Assembly (NCBI RefSeq): GCF_021272185.1
Contig: NZ_JAJSEC010000003.1
Span: 186,001 to 250,000 of the forward strand
Reading direction: 5' to 3'
Origin: Roseivivax sp. GX 12232
GTDB lineage: Bacteria > Pseudomonadota > Alphaproteobacteria > Rhodobacterales > Rhodobacteraceae
DNA length: 64,000 nt
The position numbers were made by a program, and so were the translations under genes. This document shows, in pieces, positions 46,408 to 54,670 of this stretch. A model generated the notes under the pieces. That model saw only the letters and a program-made list of their open reading frames with translations, did no database searches and was not told the origin of the DNA. The stretch's first letter is position 1; every line of letters begins with the position of its first letter.

Positions 46408-47545
46408 TGATGCTCACCTGCTGGTTCTCGATGGTCGCCACGGCCAGGCCGCGTTGATTGGTGCCGTCGTTCAGCAGCCGGAATACACCGGTCGCCCCCT
46501 GGAAGCCAGCGCCCTGGGTCAGCCCGGCGCGGTCGACCGAGGCGCCCTGGCGGACCAGCGCGCCGATGGCGGCCACCCCGTCGAAGGCGAGCGGGGCCAG
46601 CGGATGCGGGCTGGCGCCATAGGCCTCGGTGTAGCGGGCCTCGAACTGGGCCATGGCGTTGCGGTCGGGCAGGGTGAACCAGGCGCCCTCGACGCCGGGC
46701 AGGCGGAAGCCGTCGGGACGCGAATCCCAGCGGGTCATGCCCATGTATTGCACCGCGGTCGGGTCGATGCCCTGTTCCGGCGCGAGCTGCAGCACCACCG
46801 AGAGGCCGCCTTCCCAGCTGTCGGTCAGGAAAAGCGCATCCGCCGTGCCGGCATCGACCAGCGGTTGCACGCGGCCGATGGCCGAGGTCAGGCTTTCGGT
46901 GTTGAGCGCATAGGCCTCGCTGCCGACCACCCGGGCGCCATGGGTCGCGGCGGCGGATTGCACCGCGGTGCGGCCGATCTGGCCCGCGACATTGTCCTGG
47001 TAGAGCACCGCGATGTCGTCGCGCCCGCGGCTCGCGCCGTAGCCGACCAGCCGGTCGGCGGCGTTCTCGAAGGTCTGGCCGAGCACGAAGAGGTTGCCGC
47101 CGGCGATGGTGGGGTTGTTGGAGAAGCTCAAGACGTTGACCCCGTCGTCGGCCACCGCGATGGCCGCGGCATTGGCCGCCTCGCCGTAGAGCGGGCCGAG
47201 GATCACCACCGCGCCCTCGTCGACCGCCTGCTGGGCGACCGCCGAGGCGGTGGCTGGCTGGCCGGCGGTGTCATAGACCCGCAGGTCGACGCTGACCCCG
47301 CCGAGGTTCTGGCTCGCCAGGCGCGCGGCATTCTCGAGATCGCGCGGGATGGTCCCGGCGTTGGCGTCCGAGCGCGGCACCAGGAGCGCCACCGGCACCG
47401 GCTGGCTGGCGTCGAGCCGCGCGCCCCCGCCGCCCGAGGGCAGCGCCCCGAAGTTGGTGGCTTCGCAGGCGGTCAGCGCGGCGAGGCCCAGGAGCCCCGC
47501 GGGTAAGCGGAGCGCCTTGCGGGCGGCATGAAACAGAGCAAACAT
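46367..47545 (-). CDS. LpoA-like / ABC substrate-binding-fold lipoprotein
   Basis: A 392-residue predicted lipoprotein with lipobox LAALTACE near residue 27. The mature part has a periplasmic binding-protein type I fold: VPVALLVPRSDANAG, VILGPLYGEAANAAAIAV, VLYQDNVAGQIGRTAV and PLAPLAFDGVAAIGALV. It matches the penicillin-binding protein activator LpoA/YraM C-terminal domain, a link supported by divergence from rsmI and yraN as in E. coli. Whether it activates a PBP here is unknown. It is cotranscribed with glnD. Confidence 0.82.
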   Translation of the reverse strand: MFALFHAARKALRLPAGLLGLAALTACEATNFGALPSGGGGARLDASQPVPVALLVPRSDANAGTIPRDLENAARLASQNLGGVSVDLRVYDTAGQPATASAVAQQAVDEGAVVILGPLYGEAANAAAIAVADDGVNVLSFSNNPTIAGGNLFVLGQTFENAADRLVGYGASRGRDDIAVLYQDNVAGQIGRTAVQSAAATHGARVVGSEAYALNTESLTSAIGRVQPLVDAGTADALFLTDSWEGGLSVVLQLAPEQGIDPTAVQYMGMTRWDSRPDGFRLPGVEGAWFTLPDRNAMAQFEARYTEAYGASPHPLAPLAFDGVAAIGALVRQGASVDRAGLTQGAGFQGATGVFRLLNDGTNQRGLAVATIENQQVSIIDPAPRAFGGAGF

Positions 47546-47658
47546 TGTGATCGGGCTCCCTCGGTCCGTGTATTGCCGCGGTCGGGCGTGTTAGGGGGCC
47601 CGCGCGGAGGTCTGTCGGCTTCCGGGCAGAATAGTGTAGCGGGAATACAGGTCCAACC

Positions 47659-48525
47659 ATGAAACCGGACAAAGGCGGGCTTTCGCCCGGGTTGACGCTG
47701 GTCGCCACGCCGATCGGGAACGCGCGCGACATCACGCTGCGCGCGCTCGACGTGCTGGCGGAGGCCGATGTGCTGGCGGCCGAGGACACCCGCGCGCTGC
47801 GGCGGTTGCTCGAGATCCACGGCGTGGCGCTGAACGGCCGGCCGGTCCTGGCCTATCACGAGCACAACGGCGCGAAGATGCGGCCGCGGCTCCTGGCGGA
47901 ACTGGCGGCGGGCAAGAGCCTGGCCTATGCCTCCGAGGCCGGCACGCCGATGATCTCGGACCCCGGGTTCGACCTGGCCCGCGCGGTGCAGGAGGCGGGT
48001 TATCCGGTGACCTCGGCGCCCGGCGCCTCGGCGGTGGTGACCGCGCTGACGCTGGCGGGGTTGCCGACCGACCGGTTCTTCTTCGCGGGCTTTCTGCCCA
48101 ACCAGGCGGCGCAGCGGCGCCGGGCGCTGGGCGAGCTCGCCGATGTGCCGGGCACGCTGGTTTTCTACGAATCGCCCCGGCGGGTGGCGGCCATGCTGGC
48201 GGATGCCGCCGAGGTCCTGGGCGGCACGCGGCCCGCGGCGGTGGCGCGGGAACTGACCAAACGCTTCGAGGAGCTGCGCCGCGCGCCCCTGGCCGAGCTG
48301 GCCGAAAGCTACGCCGAAAGCCCGCCCAAGGGCGAGGTGGTGGTCCTGGTGGACCGCGGGCGTTCGGAGAAAATTAGTGAAATGGATGTAACCAGAAGCC
48401 TGGAGACGGCGCTGGAGACGATGTCGGTGCGGGACGCGGCGGATTACGTCGCGGCGATGTATGGCATCCGCAAGCGCCCGGTCTATCAGGAGGCGATGAA
48501 GATGCAGAAGGATCGGGACGGGTGA
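47659..48525 (+). CDS. rsmI: 16S rRNA (cytidine-1402-2'-O)-methyltransferase RsmI
   Basis: A 288-residue SAM-dependent enzyme that methylates the ribose of C1402 in the ribosomal P site. Motifs: LVATPIGNARDITLRALDVL, AEDTRALRRLL, YHEHNGAK, ASEAGTPMISDPG, APGASAVVTALTLAGLP and VFYESPRRV. Divergent from the LpoA-like gene over 113 bp. The stop overlaps the GTG start of yraN. Confidence 0.96.
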   Translation: MKPDKGGLSPGLTLVATPIGNARDITLRALDVLAEADVLAAEDTRALRRLLEIHGVALNGRPVLAYHEHNGAKMRPRLLAELAAGKSLAYASEAGTPMISDPGFDLARAVQEAGYPVTSAPGASAVVTALTLAGLPTDRFFFAGFLPNQAAQRRRALGELADVPGTLVFYESPRRVAAMLADAAEVLGGTRPAAVARELTKRFEELRRAPLAELAESYAESPPKGEVVVLVDRGRSEKISEMDVTRSLETALETMSVRDAADYVAAMYGIRKRPVYQEAMKMQKDRDG

Positions 48526-49019
48526 CGGGCGCCGCGGGGCAGATGCCGCTTTGGGCGCAAAGCGGCTGCCGGGTCTGGCCGAAGGGGCGGGACGGGGCTG
48601 CTGTTGTGTCTTCGGATGTGTCGGTGGCTGGGGATGGCGGGGCGCGCGGGCGTGTCGCCCGGGCCCAGGCGGGGGCCGTGGCCTATCACGCGGGGCTGGC
48701 CGCCGAGGCGGCGGTGGCCGCGGATTATCACCGCCGGGGGTATGCGCTGGCCGCGACCCGCTGGCGCGGGCGCGGCGGCGAATTGGACCTGGTGCTGCGC
48801 GACGGCGACGGGGTGATCTTCGTCGAGGTCAAGAAAAGCCGCAGCTTCGACCGGGCGGCGGAATCCCTGACCCCGCGCCAGGCCGCGCGCATCATGCGCA
48901 CCGCCGAGGAATTCCTGGGCGGGGAGCCGCGCGGCTCGCTGACCGAGGCGCGGGTGGATGTGGCGCTGGTCAATGCGCGTGGCGAGATGCGGGTGATCGA
49001 GAACGCGCTGATGGGCTGA
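48522..49019 (+). CDS. yraN: YraN family (UPF0102) nuclease-fold protein
   Basis: A 165-residue protein whose conserved core starts near residue 50: AYHAGLAAEAAVAADYHRRG, RWRGRGGELDLVLRDGD and VIFVEVKKSRSFD, the PD-(D/E)XK-like YraN pattern. The function is not established. The GTG at 48522 has AGAAGGA upstream and gives about 50 extra N-terminal residues without family match; an ATG at 48543 is an alternative. The GTGA overlap with rsmI suggests coupling. Confidence 0.88.
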   Translation: MTGAAGQMPLWAQSGCRVWPKGRDGAAVVSSDVSVAGDGGARGRVARAQAGAVAYHAGLAAEAAVAADYHRRGYALAATRWRGRGGELDLVLRDGDGVIFVEVKKSRSFDRAAESLTPRQAARIMRTAEEFLGGEPRGSLTEARVDVALVNARGEMRVIENALMG

Positions 49020-49109
49020 GGCGGGTCGGGGCGGCGCGGCATTGCCCCCGGCCGCGCTTTGGCGCATCTCTTGGCCAAGACACAATCCGAGCGCCAAGGG
49101 GGCCCCCGC

Positions 49110-50045
49110 ATGAAAGTCGCCATCCAGATGGACCCGATCGAGGCCGTCGACATCAACGCCGACAGCACCTTCCGCATCGCGGAGGAGGCCCAGGCGCGGG
49201 GGCATGAGCTCTTCTACTACCGGCCCGACGCGCTGGCCTACCAGGAGGGCGCGGTGACCGCCCGGGGCCAGTCCATGACCCTGCGCCGCAAGGAGGGCGA
49301 CCATGTCACCCTGGGCGCCCTGGAAGAGCGCGACCTGACGGAGTTCGACGTGGTCTGGCTGCGCCAGGACCCGCCCTTCGACATGCATTACATCACCACC
49401 ACCCACCTCTTGCAGCGGCTCTCGGAGAAGGTGCTGGTGGTCAACGACCCCTTCTGGGTGCGCAATTTCCCCGAAAAGCTCCTGGTCCTCGACTTCCCCG
49501 AGCTGACCCCGCCGACCGCCATCGCGCGCGACCTCGCCACGCTCAAGGCCTTCCGCGCCAAGCATGGCGACGTCATCCTCAAGCCGCTCTACGGCAACGG
49601 CGGGGCGGGGATCTTCAAGCTCTCGGTCGAGGACGGCAACCTGTCCTCGCTGCACGAGATGTTCACCGGCTTCTCGCGCGAGCCCCTGATCGTGCAGAAA
49701 TACCTGCCCGCGGTCTCCAGGGGCGACAAGCGCATCATCCTGGTCGACGGCGAACCGGTTGGCGCGATCAACCGGGTGCCCGCCAAGGGCGAGGTGCGCT
49801 CCAACATGCATGTCGGCGGCCGCCCCGAGAAGGTCGCCCTGACCGACCGCGACCGCGAGATCTGCGCCGCCATCGGCCCGCATCTGCGCGAGCACGGCCA
49901 GATCTTCGTCGGCATCGACGTGATCGGCGACTATCTCACCGAGATCAACGTGACCTCGCCCACCGGCCTCCAGGAGCTCGAGCGGTTCGACGGCGTCAAT
50001 GTCACCGCCCGCATCTGGGAGGCGATCGAAGCGCGCCGCGGATGA
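49110..50045 (+). CDS. gshB: Glutathione synthase
   Basis: A 311-residue ATP-grasp enzyme that adds glycine to gamma-glutamylcysteine. Motifs: [68 protein letters not shown] and [17 protein letters not shown] 49110 has GCCAAGGGGG upstream. gshB after yraN is a common alphaproteobacterial order. It overlaps the hydrolase gene by 4 nt. Confidence 0.96.
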   Translation: MKVAIQMDPIEAVDINADSTFRIAEEAQARGHELFYYRPDALAYQEGAVTARGQSMTLRRKEGDHVTLGALEERDLTEFDVVWLRQDPPFDMHYITTTHLLQRLSEKVLVVNDPFWVRNFPEKLLVLDFPELTPPTAIARDLATLKAFRAKHGDVILKPLYGNGGAGIFKLSVEDGNLSSLHEMFTGFSREPLIVQKYLPAVSRGDKRIILVDGEPVGAINRVPAKGEVRSNMHVGGRPEKVALTDRDREICAAIGPHLREHGQIFVGIDVIGDYLTEINVTSPTGLQELERFDGVNVTARIWEAIEARRG

Positions 50046-50938
50046 GCTGGCAGGCCCGGCTTTTCGACAAGCCCCTGCGCTACGTCGTGAAGCCGCTCCT
50101 GGCGCGGCTGATCGACCCCGCGCGGGCGGGCCGGGTCGACCTCTTCCGCCGGCTGTTGCGGCGCCCGCCCTACCTGCGCCACTTGGTCCGGCCGGGCGGG
50201 CTGCACTGGATCAGCACCGGGCCCTGCCGGGGCGGGGCGGTGATCCTCTATTTCCACGGCGGCGGTTATGTGGCGGGCAGCCCCGAGGGCTACCTCGGGC
50301 CGCTCGGACTGCTCTCGGGGCTGGCGGGCATCGAGGTCTGCGCCCCGCGCTACCGCCGCGCGCCCCGGCATGTCTTTCCCGCCGCCTTCGAGGACGCCCG
50401 CGCCGCCTGGGACCGGCTGATCGCCCAGGGCTATGCGCCGGGGCAGATCGTCCTGGGCGGCGATTCGGCGGGCGGTGGGCTGGCGCTGGCGCTGCTCGGC
50501 GCGCTCTGCCGTGCGGGCACGCCGCCGCGCGGGGCCTTCGCCTTCTCGCCCTGGACGGACCTGGCGCTGACCGGCGAGAGCCTGCATCTCAACGCCGAGG
50601 CCGACCCGGTCCTGCCCGCGGGCCGGCTGGGCGAGGTGGCGGGGCTCTACCTCGGCGGCGCGGATCCGCGCGACCCGCGGGCCTCGGCGCTTTACGGGGA
50701 CTTCCCGGGCTGCCCGCCGGTCTTCCTGCAATACGGCGCGGGCGAGATCCTGCGCGATGACAGCACCCGCATGGCCGCCCGGCTGCGCGACTTCGAGGCC
50801 GAGGTCAGCGAGGAGGCGCGGCCGGATCTGCCGCATGTCTGGCAGCTCTTCGACGGGTATCTTCCCGAGGCGCGGGAGAGCCTGGAGGTGACGGCGGCCT
50901 GGCTGCGGGAGGTCTACGACGCGGCGGGTGAGGAGTAG
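50042..50938 (+). CDS. Alpha/beta hydrolase (hormone-sensitive lipase family)
   Basis: A 298-residue esterase or lipase. The oxyanion motif [10 protein letters not shown] and the nucleophile elbow [13 protein letters not shown] are clear, with the acidic residue in EILRDD and the histidine in LPHVWQLF completing the triad. The substrate is unknown. It overlaps gshB by 4 nt and is the last gene of the rsmI-yraN-gshB run. Confidence 0.9.
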   Translation: MSWQARLFDKPLRYVVKPLLARLIDPARAGRVDLFRRLLRRPPYLRHLVRPGGLHWISTGPCRGGAVILYFHGGGYVAGSPEGYLGPLGLLSGLAGIEVCAPRYRRAPRHVFPAAFEDARAAWDRLIAQGYAPGQIVLGGDSAGGGLALALLGALCRAGTPPRGAFAFSPWTDLALTGESLHLNAEADPVLPAGRLGEVAGLYLGGADPRDPRASALYGDFPGCPPVFLQYGAGEILRDDSTRMAARLRDFEAEVSEEARPDLPHVWQLFDGYLPEARESLEVTAAWLREVYDAAGEE

Positions 50939-51162
50939 GGGCGCGGCGCGGAAGGCTTATGGTGCCGCCCGGCAGGAGTTGGGCGCCGTGAAGGACAAGG
51001 CGGAGCGCGGAGCGCGAGAAAGTGGGCGTGGTTCGAATGGGGCAGGGCGCAAAGAGCGTGGATATCCTGTGGGCCGAGCCTCGGGGCGCGTCTATCGAAG
51101 ACACTGCCCGAACGGGCCCACTCCCTCTTCATCCCCCGCTCCCCTCAATTCCACATCCCCCC

Positions 51163-52677
51163 TCAATCCTCCCGCGCCCCGATCAGCCGATACGACAGCG
51201 CCTCAGCCAGATGCGGGCGGCGGATCGCGGCGCTGCCGTCGAGGTCGGCGATGGTCCGCGCCACCCGCAGCACCCTGTGGTAGCCGCGCGCCGAGAGTCC
51301 GAAGCGCCGCGCTGCCGCGCTGACCAGTGTGCGGCCTTCGGCGTCGAGCGGCGCCACCGCCTCGAGCTGAGCGCCGCTGGCGTCGGCATTGGTGCGCACC
51401 TGCGCCGCGTCCGCGTAGCGCGCGGCCTGGACCGCCCGCGCCTCGGCGACCCGTGCGGCGACCTCGGCGCTGCCCTCGCCCGCGGGCGGCGCGTCGAGAT
51501 CCTCGATCGCGACCGGCGGCACCTCGATGCGCAGGTCGAAGCGGTCCATCAGCGGCCCCGAGATCCGGCCCAGGTAGTCCTCGCCGCAGGCCGGGGCGCG
51601 GGTGCAGGCGCGGGCGGCGTCCGAGAGATAGCCGCAGCGGCAGGGGTTGGCGGCGGCGACCAGCAGGAAGCGGCAGGGATAGGTCACATGCGCCCGGGCG
51701 CGGGCGACCATGACCTCGCCGGTCTCGATCGGCTGGCGCAGGGTCTCGAGCACGCTGCGCGAGAACTCCGGCAGCTCGTCGAGAAACAGCACCCCGTTGT
51801 GCGCGAGGCTGACCTCGCCGGGCAGCGCCTGCCGCCCGCCGCCGACGATCGCCGCCATGGAGGCGGTGTGATGCGGTGCCCGGAAAGGGCGCTGGCGCGA
51901 GATCCCGCCCTCGTCGATCTCGCCGGCGCGCGAGCGGACCATCGAGGTCTCCAGCGCCTCCGTCGGCGAGAGCGGCGGCAGGAGCCCCGGCAGGCGCGCC
52001 GCCAGCATCGACTTGCCCGAACCCGGCGTGCCGAGCAGCATCAGGTGGTGCCGCCCTGCCGCCGCAATCTCGAGCGCGCGCTTGCCGCGCTCCTGGCCCT
52101 TCACGTCGCGCAGATCCTGCGGCGCGGGGCCGTCCTGCACCTCGCCGGCCTCGGCCGGGGCGAGCGGCGCCTGGCCGGTCACATGCTGGACCACTTCCAG
52201 AAGCGAGGCCGCGCCGATCACCTGGCAGGCGGCGACCCAGGCGGCCTCGGCGCCCGAGCCGCGCGGGCAGATCAGCCCGCGCCCCTCCTCGGCGGCGGTC
52301 AGCGCCGCGGGCAGGGCGCCGGCCACCGGCACCAGCGCCCCGTCGAGCGACAGCTCGCCCAGCGCCAGCGACCCGGCCACCGCGTCGCGCGGCAAGACCT
52401 CGATCGCGGCGAGGAGGCTGAGCGCGATGGCCAGGTCGAAATGCGCGCCCTCCTTCGGCAGGGCGGCGGGCGAGAGGTTCACCGTGATCCGCCGCGAGGG
52501 CAGCGAGATCGACAGCGCTGAGAGCGCCGAGCGCACCCGGTCGCGCGCCTCGGAGACCGCCTTGTCGGGCAGGCCCACCACCGAGAAGGCCGGCATGCCC
52601 GGGGTCAGCGCGCATTGCACCTCCACGGTGCGGGCCGAAAGGCCGTCGAAGGCGACCGTATAGGCGGCGGCTTGCAT
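51163..52677 (-). CDS. comM: ComM/YifB family Mg-chelatase-like AAA+ ATPase
   Basis: A 504-residue hexameric helicase-type ATPase needed for efficient branch migration of incoming DNA in transformable bacteria. The N-terminal domain starts MQAAAYTVAFDGLSARTVEV with PAFSVVGLPDKAVSEARDRV. The AAA+ core has Walker A LLGTPGSGKSMLAARLP and Walker B NGVLFLDELPEFSR, and the zinc-type cysteines ANPCRCGYL, RACTRAPAC follow. Rhodobacter gene-transfer-agent recipients use comM under CtrA control; a CtrA-like site is upstream. Confidence 0.95.
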   Translation of the reverse strand: MQAAAYTVAFDGLSARTVEVQCALTPGMPAFSVVGLPDKAVSEARDRVRSALSALSISLPSRRITVNLSPAALPKEGAHFDLAIALSLLAAIEVLPRDAVAGSLALGELSLDGALVPVAGALPAALTAAEEGRGLICPRGSGAEAAWVAACQVIGAASLLEVVQHVTGQAPLAPAEAGEVQDGPAPQDLRDVKGQERGKRALEIAAAGRHHLMLLGTPGSGKSMLAARLPGLLPPLSPTEALETSMVRSRAGEIDEGGISRQRPFRAPHHTASMAAIVGGGRQALPGEVSLAHNGVLFLDELPEFSRSVLETLRQPIETGEVMVARARAHVTYPCRFLLVAAANPCRCGYLSDAARACTRAPACGEDYLGRISGPLMDRFDLRIEVPPVAIEDLDAPPAGEGSAEVAARVAEARAVQAARYADAAQVRTNADASGAQLEAVAPLDAEGRTLVSAAARRFGLSARGYHRVLRVARTIADLDGSAAIRRPHLAEALSYRLIGARED

Positions 52678-52729
52678 GCTCCGGAGGCCCCAACTGGCGA
52701 ATGCGCGCGCATAGCCTCGGAAAAAAGGG

Positions 52730-52744
52730 TTACCGCACCCTTAA
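52730..52744 (-). promoter_or_regulatory. Possible CtrA site upstream of comM
   Basis: On the minus strand TTAA-N7-GTAA, one base from the CtrA full site TTAA-N7-TTAA. It is 53 bp upstream of the comM start. Confidence 0.45.
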
Positions 52745-52869
52745 CGTGCGCCAGCGCACAGTGGCGGTAAGTGACGGTGCGCAAGGCGGAATCCACGCGC
52801 GCTGTCATCTGCCCTTAGCATTTCTTGCGCAATTTCCACCCCCACGGGAAATTTTTTGGAAACTGATTT

Positions 52870-52899
52870 CGATCCACCCGCGTTTCCACCCCGTAGATC
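52870..52899 (+). promoter_or_regulatory. Possible ECF-sigma (RpoE/ChrR-type) promoter of rpoH
   Basis: CGATCC (52870-52875), 18 bp, then TAGATC (52894-52899). The -35 box matches TGATCC at five of six bases; the -10 box matches TAAGA poorly. Spacing is right for Rhodobacter RpoE. Confidence 0.3.
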
Positions 52900-52946
52900 A
52901 TAACGTGGGTGCACAAGGACACCTTCGATCATAGCGGGGAGCAACA

Positions 52947-53825
52947 ATGGCTTTAGACGCATTCAACGATCAGACCTTGTCGCGGCGGGCCATGAAGGCC
53001 GAACTCCTGGATGCGGAGACCGAGCTAAAACTGGCCTATGCCTGGCGCGATGAGCGCGACGAGGCGGCGCTGCATCGGCTGATCACGGCCTACATGCGTC
53101 TGGCGATCTCCATGGCGGCGAAGTTCAAGCGCTACGGCGCGCCGATGAACGACCTGATCCAGGAGGCGGGCCTGGGCCTGATGAAGGCCGCCGACAAGTT
53201 CGACCCCGATCGCGGCGTGCGTTTCTCGACCTATGCGGTTTGGTGGATCAAGGCCTCGATCCAGGACTACGTGATGCGCAACTGGTCGATGGTGCGCACC
53301 GGCTCGACCTCGAGCCAGAAGTCGCTGTTCTTCAACATGCGCCGGGTGCAGGCCCGGATCGAGCGCGAGGCGGCGGCCAACGGTGAATCCCTCGACCGGC
53401 ACCAGCTGCGGCAGATGATCTCGACCGAGATCGGCGTGCCGCTGCACGACGTCGAAATGATGGAGGGCCGGCTCTCGGGCTCGGACTACTCGCTGAACGC
53501 CACCCAGTCGGTCGACGAGGAGGGCCGCGAGTGGATCGACGCCCTCGAGGACGAAAGTGCCCAGGCCTCTGAGCTGGTCGAGAACACCCATGACACCGAC
53601 CAGCTGCGCGAATGGCTGGTGGTTGCCATGCAGCAGCTCAACGACCGCGAGCGCTTCATCGTCCGCGAGCGCAAGCTGAAGGAAGAGACCCGCACCCTCG
53701 AAAGCCTCGGCAACGAGCTGGGCCTGTCGAAGGAGCGCGTCCGCCAGCTCGAGGCGGCGGCCTTCCAGAAGATGCGCAAGACGCTGGAAAGCCAGTCCCG
53801 CGAGGTGCGTGCATTCCTCGTCTGA
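52947..53825 (+). CDS. rpoH: RNA polymerase sigma-32 factor (RpoH type, possibly RpoHII)
   Basis: A 292-residue heat- and oxidative-stress sigma factor. Region 2 is FKRYGAPMNDLIQEAGLGLM and RGVRFSTYAVWWIKASIQDY; region 4 HTH is LESLGNELGLSKERVRQLE. The RpoH box reads SSQKSLFFNMRR, a variant of the usual QRKLFFNLR. Rhodobacter species carry two such genes and the variant box favours the RpoHII type, which is inferred. GGGGAG precedes the ATG. A groESL promoter with an RpoH consensus lies later in the window. The 3' end overlaps the ChaN-like gene. Confidence 0.9.
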   Translation: MALDAFNDQTLSRRAMKAELLDAETELKLAYAWRDERDEAALHRLITAYMRLAISMAAKFKRYGAPMNDLIQEAGLGLMKAADKFDPDRGVRFSTYAVWWIKASIQDYVMRNWSMVRTGSTSSQKSLFFNMRRVQARIEREAAANGESLDRHQLRQMISTEIGVPLHDVEMMEGRLSGSDYSLNATQSVDEEGREWIDALEDESAQASELVENTHDTDQLREWLVVAMQQLNDRERFIVRERKLKEETRTLESLGNELGLSKERVRQLEAAAFQKMRKTLESQSREVRAFLV

Positions 53826-54607
53826 CGCTCTGGGCCCTTGCCCCGGTTCTGATCGCCGCCACCGCCCATGCGGATGGCGGCGTTCTTGCCTCGGGCGAGG
53901 TGATCTTCCTGGGCGAGCAGCACGACAACCCCGCCCACCATACGCGCCAGGCCGAGATCGTGGGTGCACTGGCGCCCCGGGCGCTGGTCTTCGAGATGCT
54001 GACGCCGGAACAGGCGGGGCGGATCACGCCCGGGTTGATCGCCGAGGAGGATGCGCTCGAGGCGGCGCTCGGCTGGAACGCCAGCGGCTGGCCGGATTTC
54101 TCCATGTATTACCCGATCTTCGCCGCCGCCCCCGAGGCGACCTACTTCGGCGCGGCGGTCCCGCGCGAGGCGGCCCGCGCCGCCATGGAGGCCGGGCCGG
54201 TCGCGAGCTTCGGCCCGGAGGCCGCGCGCTACGGGCTCGACCGCGCCCTGCCGCCCGAGGAGCAATCCGCCCGCGAGGCGCTCCAGGCCGAGGCCCATTG
54301 CGACGCGCTGCCCGAGGAGATGCTGCCCGTCATGGTCGAGATCCAGCGCCTGCGTGACGCGCGGCTGGCCGAGGCGGCGCTGATGGCGCTTCAGGCCGCG
54401 GGCCCGCCCGTCGCGGTGATCACCGGCAACGGTCACGCCCGGCCCGACTGGGGCGCCCCGGCGCTTCTGGCCCGCGCGGCCCCCGGCACCCGGATCGCCA
54501 CGTTCGGCCAGAGCGAGACCGGCGGGCCGCCCTTGCCCCCCGGCTTCGACCGCGTCGAAGAGGCCCCGCCTGTCGACCGGGGCGATCCCTGCGCGGCCTT
54601 CCGATGA
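53813..54607 (+). CDS. ChaN-like (DUF399) periplasmic protein with a non-ATG start
   Basis: A roughly 264-residue protein: IFLGEQHDNPAHHTRQAEIV, LVFEMLTPEQAGRI and PVAVITGNGHARPDWG fit the ChaN/DUF399 family, implicated in heme or iron binding. A signal peptide (PRLTLWALAPVLIAATAHA) precedes it, without a lipobox. No ATG, GTG or TTG lies in frame near the signal peptide; the only candidates are ATT at 53813 (GAGG seven bases upstream) and CTG at 53822, which overlaps the rpoH stop. A longer start at 53612 is within rpoH. Probably translated by coupling with rpoH. Confidence 0.8.
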   Translation: MPRLTLWALAPVLIAATAHADGGVLASGEVIFLGEQHDNPAHHTRQAEIVGALAPRALVFEMLTPEQAGRITPGLIAEEDALEAALGWNASGWPDFSMYYPIFAAAPEATYFGAAVPREAARAAMEAGPVASFGPEAARYGLDRALPPEEQSAREALQAEAHCDALPEEMLPVMVEIQRLRDARLAEAALMALQAAGPPVAVITGNGHARPDWGAPALLARAAPGTRIATFGQSETGGPPLPPGFDRVEEAPPVDRGDPCAAFR

Positions 54608-54670
54608 GCACCGCTTGTGCCCGGAAGCCCGCCTCTTTAGACCAGACAGAGATGTCGTGAGAGGCGGGCC

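Noticed and set aside
43573..46410. A 945-codon plus-strand frame opposite glnD
   Set aside because: glnD is unmistakable on the other strand; the plus frame is a codon-bias shadow.
52859..52890. GGAAAC...CGTT upstream of rpoH as an EcfG general-stress promoter
   Set aside because: The spacing does not fit GGAAC-N16/17-CGTT, and I do not expect the EcfG system in Rhodobacteraceae.
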